Source of the DNA: Amyelois transitella
Taxonomy: Eukaryota; Arthropoda; Insecta; Lepidoptera; Pyralidae
Reading direction: 5' to 3'
Length of the DNA stretch: 64,000 bases
Assembly (NCBI RefSeq): GCF_032362555.1
Contig: NC_083505.1
Location: 4,269,501 to 4,333,500, forward strand
Every line of letters begins with the position of its first letter. The first letter of the stretch is position 1. A model generated the notes under the pieces. That model saw only the letters and a program-made list of their open reading frames with translations, was not told where the DNA came from and ran no database searches. The translations under genes were made by a program, and so were the position numbers. Below are positions 59,801 through 64,000 of the stretch, one piece after another.

Positions 59801-62800
59801 CATTAGTATTCATTGAAATCTATGGACCAATTTGGATCATTTCCTTATATTAGAAGTTCCCATGTAGTTTCTTCGACTTAAACAACAGGTAACACTTGTT
59901 GATGAAGCAAAAAATATCCAAAAAAAAAACAATTTCCCACAGATATCGAAAAAGAAAAAGAAATTCGTATACGAGTCTCGCTCAAGCGTCCAACTAGAGG
60001 GCGCCGAATTAGCATTGTACGAAGAAGTGGCGCGCACGCCGCCCTTCCTGCGGCGGACGCTGGCCATGGTGGGCACGCGCGGCGTGGGCCGGCGCACGCT
60101 GAAGAGCCGCATGATTCAGGAGCACCCCGACAGATTCGGCGCTGTTATACCACGTGAGATACATACATATTGTCACGTTTATATCCCTTGCGGGGTAGAC
60201 AGAGTCAACAGTCTCGAATAGACTGAAAGGCACATAGATAAGGACGTAGTCGCCTTTTACGACATCCATTTTAGCAGCACGTACGCATTTCATTGACAAT
60301 ATTCAGTTCTAAAAGCAGCTCGTAAATATTCGTTCTTATAGAAACAAAATAAGCTATGGTAGGCACTTGTGGGGTGGGCTAGCTAACGTTGAAATGTCAT
60401 GGCTTAGGAGCAACCGAACGCAAGTACTCTCTTGCATGACAATACTGGGTAATCTTGCATACAATAGTATTTTTATTTTTCTGTATTTTAGTATGCTATA
60501 AAAATATATTCACACTTTTCAGATACATCACGCCCGCCGCGGCCTATGGAAGAAAACGGGCAGTCGTATTGGTTCGTTTCACGGGAGGAAATGGAGCGGG
60601 ACGCGCATGCCGGGCGATTCCTGGAGTACGGGGAACACAATGGACATCTGTACGGGACACATCTGGACTCTATTAGAGCTATCATCAAGGAAGGTACGTA
60701 TTATGGGGTCAAATGGGAAATGTTGCAGGTCCAAGAAAATTCAACTGGTATCATTCCTACACCTATGGTGCTTTTACGATCGAGGCGTAGGTTTTTAAAT
60801 TTATATCCTACTCGTATAGTAAATTCTTGTGTCACAATGTTCGTTCCCGTACTCCTCCGAAACGGCATGAAATTTTGTGAGCATATTGAGTAGGTCTGAG
60901 AATCGGCCAACATTTATTTTTCATACCCACAAATTGCAAAACAACGTTTGCCGGGACAGCTAGTAGGATATAAAATTTTAAATTCATCGACAGAGAAGGG
61001 GACTATTCTGTCACATTGTTTTAACTTAAATTAAAAACTTGATCTCATCCAGGCAAGATGTGCATCCTGGACTGCGCCCCTCAGTCATTGAAGCTGCTGC
61101 ACACCAGCAGCGAGTTCCTGCCGTACGTGGTGATGCTGGCGGCGCCCGGCATCGAGCAGCTCAGGAACCTCACGCACGCCTCCAACAGGAACCTCTCGGT
61201 GAGTGACGCGACATCTGTTAACTAGATACGGAATCCCCACTATCGCGATCTAAGTGACGTGTTTGCATTGTGTGGGCGTCACGTGACATCATTGAAGATG
61301 TAAACTGATACACCTGAATTTTACAGAAAATATATATTTGTTGATTATTTTCTTAGTATAACGTATAGCTGAGCATTTCGATTAGTGTTGTTTATGTTAT
61401 CTTTTTAGATGCATGGTACTCCATGACATACCAACAACAGTATTAGAAATCTGCACAAATTAATCGCAAATTATATTAAACTTATACAGAGCTAAGCTGT
61501 TGTTTGTACTTACGCATTCTTAGTTTTGTGATTTCAAATAGAAATTTGAATTGTTGATGACGAATTAGTGAACAGGTTTGTATAATATGTACATTATTCT
61601 TCTTGCAATTTTTATTCAAACAGTGCAAGTTTCATGTTATCATATTTGCCATACTTACTAGTGAATTTATGCTCCATTTTAAAGTTTACAAATTAGCGTC
61701 TACTCGTGTTGTTGTACGCATGTAACCGAGGTGAACAAACTCAAATCTTAACGACTTGGCCACTGGATTACCGTTATCACATAGAATCGCAGCCATTGAC
61801 CCTATTTTTAGGGTTTAACGATAACTTGCGTAACTAAACTTTGAATTTTAAACAAAACATCGATATTATGAATAAACTACCAACAGTTGAGCGCGTAGTA
61901 GCGCTAGAGTTTTAACCACATTCAAACCTCGGATCTTTTTAAAGGAAAATAAGATTTTTATTTAAAATTGCTAGAGCATTTATTCACTCCCCGAAAGATC
62001 CGAAGTTAAAACCCTGCGCGCTAAACTATTTACTGTGAAATGATTTTGCTAAGTTTCTCGTGGGCCGATTCCCCGATACAAAGCCGCCCATACAAAGCCG
62101 TATGGAATAATTGATGTATTAGTTAGTGCTTTCTTTTTTAGTTGAGGGTAGTTGTAGTAGACTTAAAACTGAGGGCCCCGAAGGGCGGACAAAGTGGTAA
62201 GAGAGCTGTGGGAGGGCGGACCCCGGGCACCGAACCATCGCGGCGGAGGGTGCGACCGGGAAAACGGAAAGATGAGAGAGATATTAGTGCTTACATCCCT
62301 TAGTCTCCGCCTCTTAACTTCTACGCGAAGAGATGTCGAATCCTATTCTACTCAGATGAAAACGTCTCTCTGAAAAAAAAAAAGTCTGATCGAGATTTTA
62401 TGTATCTCGATCAGATCGTTTTCATTTACATTAATAATTTATAAAGGCATGATTTCAGACTATAAAATCATGATAAAGAATGAATTTATGTTTGGTATTG
62501 ATAATTGAAGTACATAGTTTATTTTGTAATTTCTTTTGTTTATATTAGCATGTTTGATATTGTATTGATTGTGGCATGTTAGTTCGACCGGCAGAGCTCT
62601 ATCCGCTACAGTTCCCGGCGCGCGCGCACGCTGGAGTCACTCGCGTCTTTGTACGAGGTAAGTTTTATGCAGCATGTTTAGTTTACTTTAGCATGTACTG
62701 AAATATGACGATCCCATTTTGTAAAGCATGAGTGACTTGGAGAGTCGTTATATACTAACAAAACACACATAACATTTCCAATAAGTTTTGCAATATTTTT

Positions 62801-63322
62801 ATGATATAACACTAACTAATTTGTTGTGCACTTGAATCTAATAACATTTTTACAGCACCTTCTAAAAGTTTTAAAGGATTTTTCTAATCAGATTGTGTCG
62901 GGCACTAAAAAAAAGCATGATGAGCACATTCACAAATTCGACTATTCATTTAGTACTCATAACCAGTCAAATAACCATAAAAAGTTGTCGATTTCTGAAC
63001 GATAGGAAATGCTTTTACAAATTTGATTGGTCTATTAGGAGTTGCTCCTTTTTAATACGTTTTCGCTTTTACATAACTAATATGCTGTAAAAATCGTTAA
63101 AAGCACTTATTTTCATTAATACCATTGGTTTCAACCACCATTTAGGAAGAAGACATGAAACAAACTCTGGAGGACAGCGCCCGCATACAACGCCAATACG
63201 AGAAGTACATAGACTTGGTCATCACAAACAACAATATGGATACGACTTATTCCAAAATCATGGACGCTCTACACTCGCTCTCTACTGACCACCAGTGGGT
63301 GCCGGTTAGCTGGATTTACTAG
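50897..63322 (+). CDS. vari: Varicose, MAGUK p55 (MPP2/MPP6) scaffold
   Basis: Cytoplasmic scaffold of the membrane-associated guanylate kinase family; in flies Varicose is needed for septate junctions. Twelve exons: 50897-50981, 55253-55350, 57304-57453, 57681-57884, 58152-58382, 58600-58698, 58956-59114, 59943-60153, 60523-60693, 61053-61198, 62583-62657 and 63146-63322. They sum to 1806 bp (601 residues), phases consistent. L27 region ~45-130 ([12 protein letters not shown]); PDZ ~160-245 ([19 protein letters not shown]); SH3 ~258-330 ([19 protein letters not shown]); basic Hook [12 protein letters not shown] at ~344; GUK ~380-590 ([37 protein letters not shown]). The P-loop lacks the GKS/T lysine, as in other MPPs, so no kinase activity is expected. 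It ends WVPVSWIY. Exon 11 is a 75-bp in-frame insertion inside the GUK region. AATAAA at 63801. Confidence 0.93.
51980..52320 (+). repeat. tRNA-derived SINE, full-length copy
   Basis: Head with an A-box-like block GGTGGTCGAATCGGTAAGG (51988-52006) and a B box GGTTCAAATCC (52042-52052). The body contains CAACTGGATGAGTAACC and GGTTGCGGAGGTCAGACGGG. The 3' end is CCCGGGCTCCTCTCCAGAGA then GGGTGCCACCGGGACT. It is the reference copy for the fragments at 5033-5375, 18965-19030, 25905-26040, 33695-33830 and 51770-51945. Not a functional tRNA: the cloverleaf stems do not pair. Confidence 0.85.
52321..52503 (+). repeat. Interspersed repeat (GCAGAAGAAGC family), best copy
   Basis: Directly abuts the 3' end of the SINE. 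Contains AAATTCAAAATTTTTATTCA, TTGGTTGACGTCTAATAAAT, GCCGCTTCCAAGGCGTCAGT and ACTGCAGCATTTT. The copy at 32060-32245 has the same ends. Confidence 0.75.
53292..53318 (+). repeat. TCTG microsatellite inside a repeat
   Basis: TTTTTGTCTGTCTGTCTGTCTGTCTG, followed by AACAAAAACTACTTAACGGA, the usual context of such runs in lepidopteran repeats. The surrounding repeat spans about 53190-53560. Confidence 0.7.
53845..54520 (+). mobile_element. Jockey-type non-LTR retrotransposon relic
   Basis: GC-rich island in an AT-rich intron. Plus-strand reading gives the C-terminal reverse-transcriptase domain signature of jockey-clade elements: LPLRTKLGI, a stop codon (TAG at about 53997) where Tyr is usual, then [34 protein letters not shown] and [11 protein letters not shown]. 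The frame then decays; the 3' end is near CAAGACAGTATTGCACAGGC. 5' truncated and inactive. Confidence 0.85.
54612..54893 (+). repeat. Lepidopteran-type repeat, near-complete copy
   Basis: Begins CTATACTAATATTATAAAAC, contains CTCAAGAACTACTGGTTTGA and ends CACGCGGACGAAGTCGCAGG then CACAGCTAGT. No terminal inverted repeats. The CTAGT end is seen in Helitrons, but the class is not proven. Confidence 0.7.
55149..55195. repeat. 18-bp perfect inverted repeat next to varicose exon 2
   Basis: GGTAAGGTTAATAAAATT at 55149-55166, an 11-base spacer and the exact complement at 55178-55195. Exon 2 starts 57 bp downstream. Confidence 0.9.
55351..57303. other. Varicose intron 2
   Basis: Mostly occupied by the RTE LINE (55440-56280), followed by a diverged repeat at 56395-56475. 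56480-57303 shows no feature I can support. Confidence 0.6.
55440..56280 (+). mobile_element. RTE-type LINE, 5'-truncated, RT C-terminal part
   Basis: Plus-strand frames encode the end of an endonuclease/reverse-transcriptase polyprotein. 55452-55580 holds a relic of the catalytic-domain end ([20 protein letters not shown]). 55618-56061 is open for 147 codons ([56 protein letters not shown]). After a single TAG in place of the usual residue, 56062-56259 continues as [20 protein letters not shown] to the stop. A (TATG)n tail follows at 56262-56281. It lies in varicose intron 2 in the sense direction. Recently active family, since copies at 31570-31835 are almost identical, but this copy is dead. 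Confidence 0.9.
59115..59942. other. Varicose intron 7
   Basis: AT-rich. A (TA)n-type microsatellite with internal symmetry lies at about 59772-59803. Nothing else recognisable. Confidence 0.55.
60160..60290 (-). repeat. Repeat inserted beside a varicose splice donor
   Basis: Inverted copy of the 2147-2415 family. It begins with its ATACATACATA tail 7 bases after the exon 8 end (60153), then ATATCCCTTGCGGGGTAGAC, AGTCTCGAATAGACTGAAAG and GTCGCCTTTTACGACATCCA. Confidence 0.8.
61199..62582. other. Varicose intron 10
   Basis: 1.4-kb AT-rich intron. A short GC-rich block at 62165-62280 (GGGCCCCGAAGGGCGGACAA, GGGAGGGCGGACCCCGGGCA) looks like the tail of an otherwise unrecognised repeat and is followed by a hairpin at 62356-62431. 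Confidence 0.55.
62356..62431. repeat. Nested imperfect palindrome in varicose intron 10
   Basis: Inner perfect stem TCTGATCGAGAT / ATCTCGATCAGA (about 62385-62415) around a short loop. Outer matching GATGAAAACG / CGTTTTCAT. The A-run on one side is unpaired. Confidence 0.7.
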
Positions 63323-64000
63323 CAGTAGGAATATTATGATTAGGCTTAAAGTGTAGATAGGGCTGTCACTCGAATTGTCTATGGTTTGAAGAAAAGAACA
63401 GTAAATGCGTACATATTAATGCCCATGAAACTCGTTATGAATAATTATTTCATAAATAACAAGTACCTACATACATAAGGGCACCTATTTTTCTCTCTTT
63501 ACCGCTATTATTAATTCTTTAAATTGTATGGCCTATGTGTGCTGTTTTCATTATATCTATATTTAATGAACTACTTAATTTTTGGCATAATATTTAACTC
63601 AAAGACTACATACTACATATTTGTTAGTTTAGTTTAAAGTGACAGCCCTGATAAGTGAGAGATAAGTTGCAACGCAATTGGTTAGCTCAAATACTATGAA
63701 TTCAATTTTTTACAAGATAAACGGTGATTTCATCACAAATAAGTATTAAATATATCGAGTGCCTAAATTACGAGTATATAGTTTGTACATCACAAAGCCT
63801 AATAAAACCCCAATTGCTTCAAGATAAAGTAGTTTGTATCACCACATGCGTTTGATAGAAATTAAATAATATCAGAGTAATATTAATTTTTATTCTAAAC
63901 AAATAGCATAAGATAAGTCAGTCTTCCCGCACTTTACCATCATTTTAGCCGGAATAAATTGCTCCAATTTGCTACTCTGACATAACGCATTTAATATAAG
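63323..64000. other. Varicose 3' UTR and downstream DNA
   Basis: AT-rich sequence after the varicose stop. AATAAA at 63801-63806 is the most convincing poly(A) signal, giving a 3' UTR of about 0.5 kb. No further gene starts before the window ends. Confidence 0.5.

Noticed and set aside
59772-59803. Palindromic-looking stretch in varicose intron 7
   Set aside because: It is a simple (TA)n microsatellite, self-complementary by composition.
1-64000. CRISPR array, rRNA gene, operon or phage-like module
   Set aside because: No regularly spaced direct repeats, no rRNA signatures, and all genes are intron-containing eukaryotic genes.

Overview
This window looks like nuclear DNA from a moth or butterfly (Lepidoptera). 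It is AT-rich, and its genes are split into many short exons with GT-AG introns. It is full of interspersed repeats: RTE-type LINE tails ending in (TATG)n, tRNA-derived SINEs, a mariner with TTAGGTCCTTAC ends, and a jockey-type LINE relic. All gene models below were assembled by hand from exon reading frames, splice sites and phase matching. In each one the exon phases join without a break.

Layout, left to right. (1) 1-12115, minus: a sodium:solute symporter (SLC5), ten coding exons seen, the last cut by the window edge. (2) 15237-18718, plus: a 586-residue leucine-rich-repeat protein, best guess LRRC43-like (axonemal). (3) 19343-24718, plus: a 558-residue SLC6 neurotransmitter:sodium symporter, most like glycine transporters. 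It has a GC-AG intron and a decayed copy of one of its own exons. (4) 25201-38930, plus: a 258-residue charged, helical protein I cannot name. It is split by an 8.1-kb intron that holds a phase-compatible alternative first exon. (5) 43256-40085, minus: a complete 336-residue uricase ending in a peroxisomal SHL signal. (6) 50897-63322, plus: a complete 601-residue MAGUK (L27-PDZ-SH3-Hook-GUK) matching Varicose/MPP2-MPP6.

Genes 2, 3 and 4 run head to tail. Gene 4 and uricase converge, and uricase and varicose diverge across 7.6 kb of repeat-rich DNA that includes a 1078-bp deleted mariner. The genes show no shared pathway: two plasma-membrane Na+-coupled transporters, a septate-junction scaffold, a peroxisomal purine enzyme, a likely ciliary protein and one unknown. 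I see no bacterial-type operon, CRISPR array, rRNA gene or true tRNA gene. Nothing here amounts to a clear new system. The most interesting items are the unnamed gene with its possible second promoter, the exon relic inside the SLC6 gene, the GC-AG intron, and several near-perfect hairpins in introns and upstream DNA.
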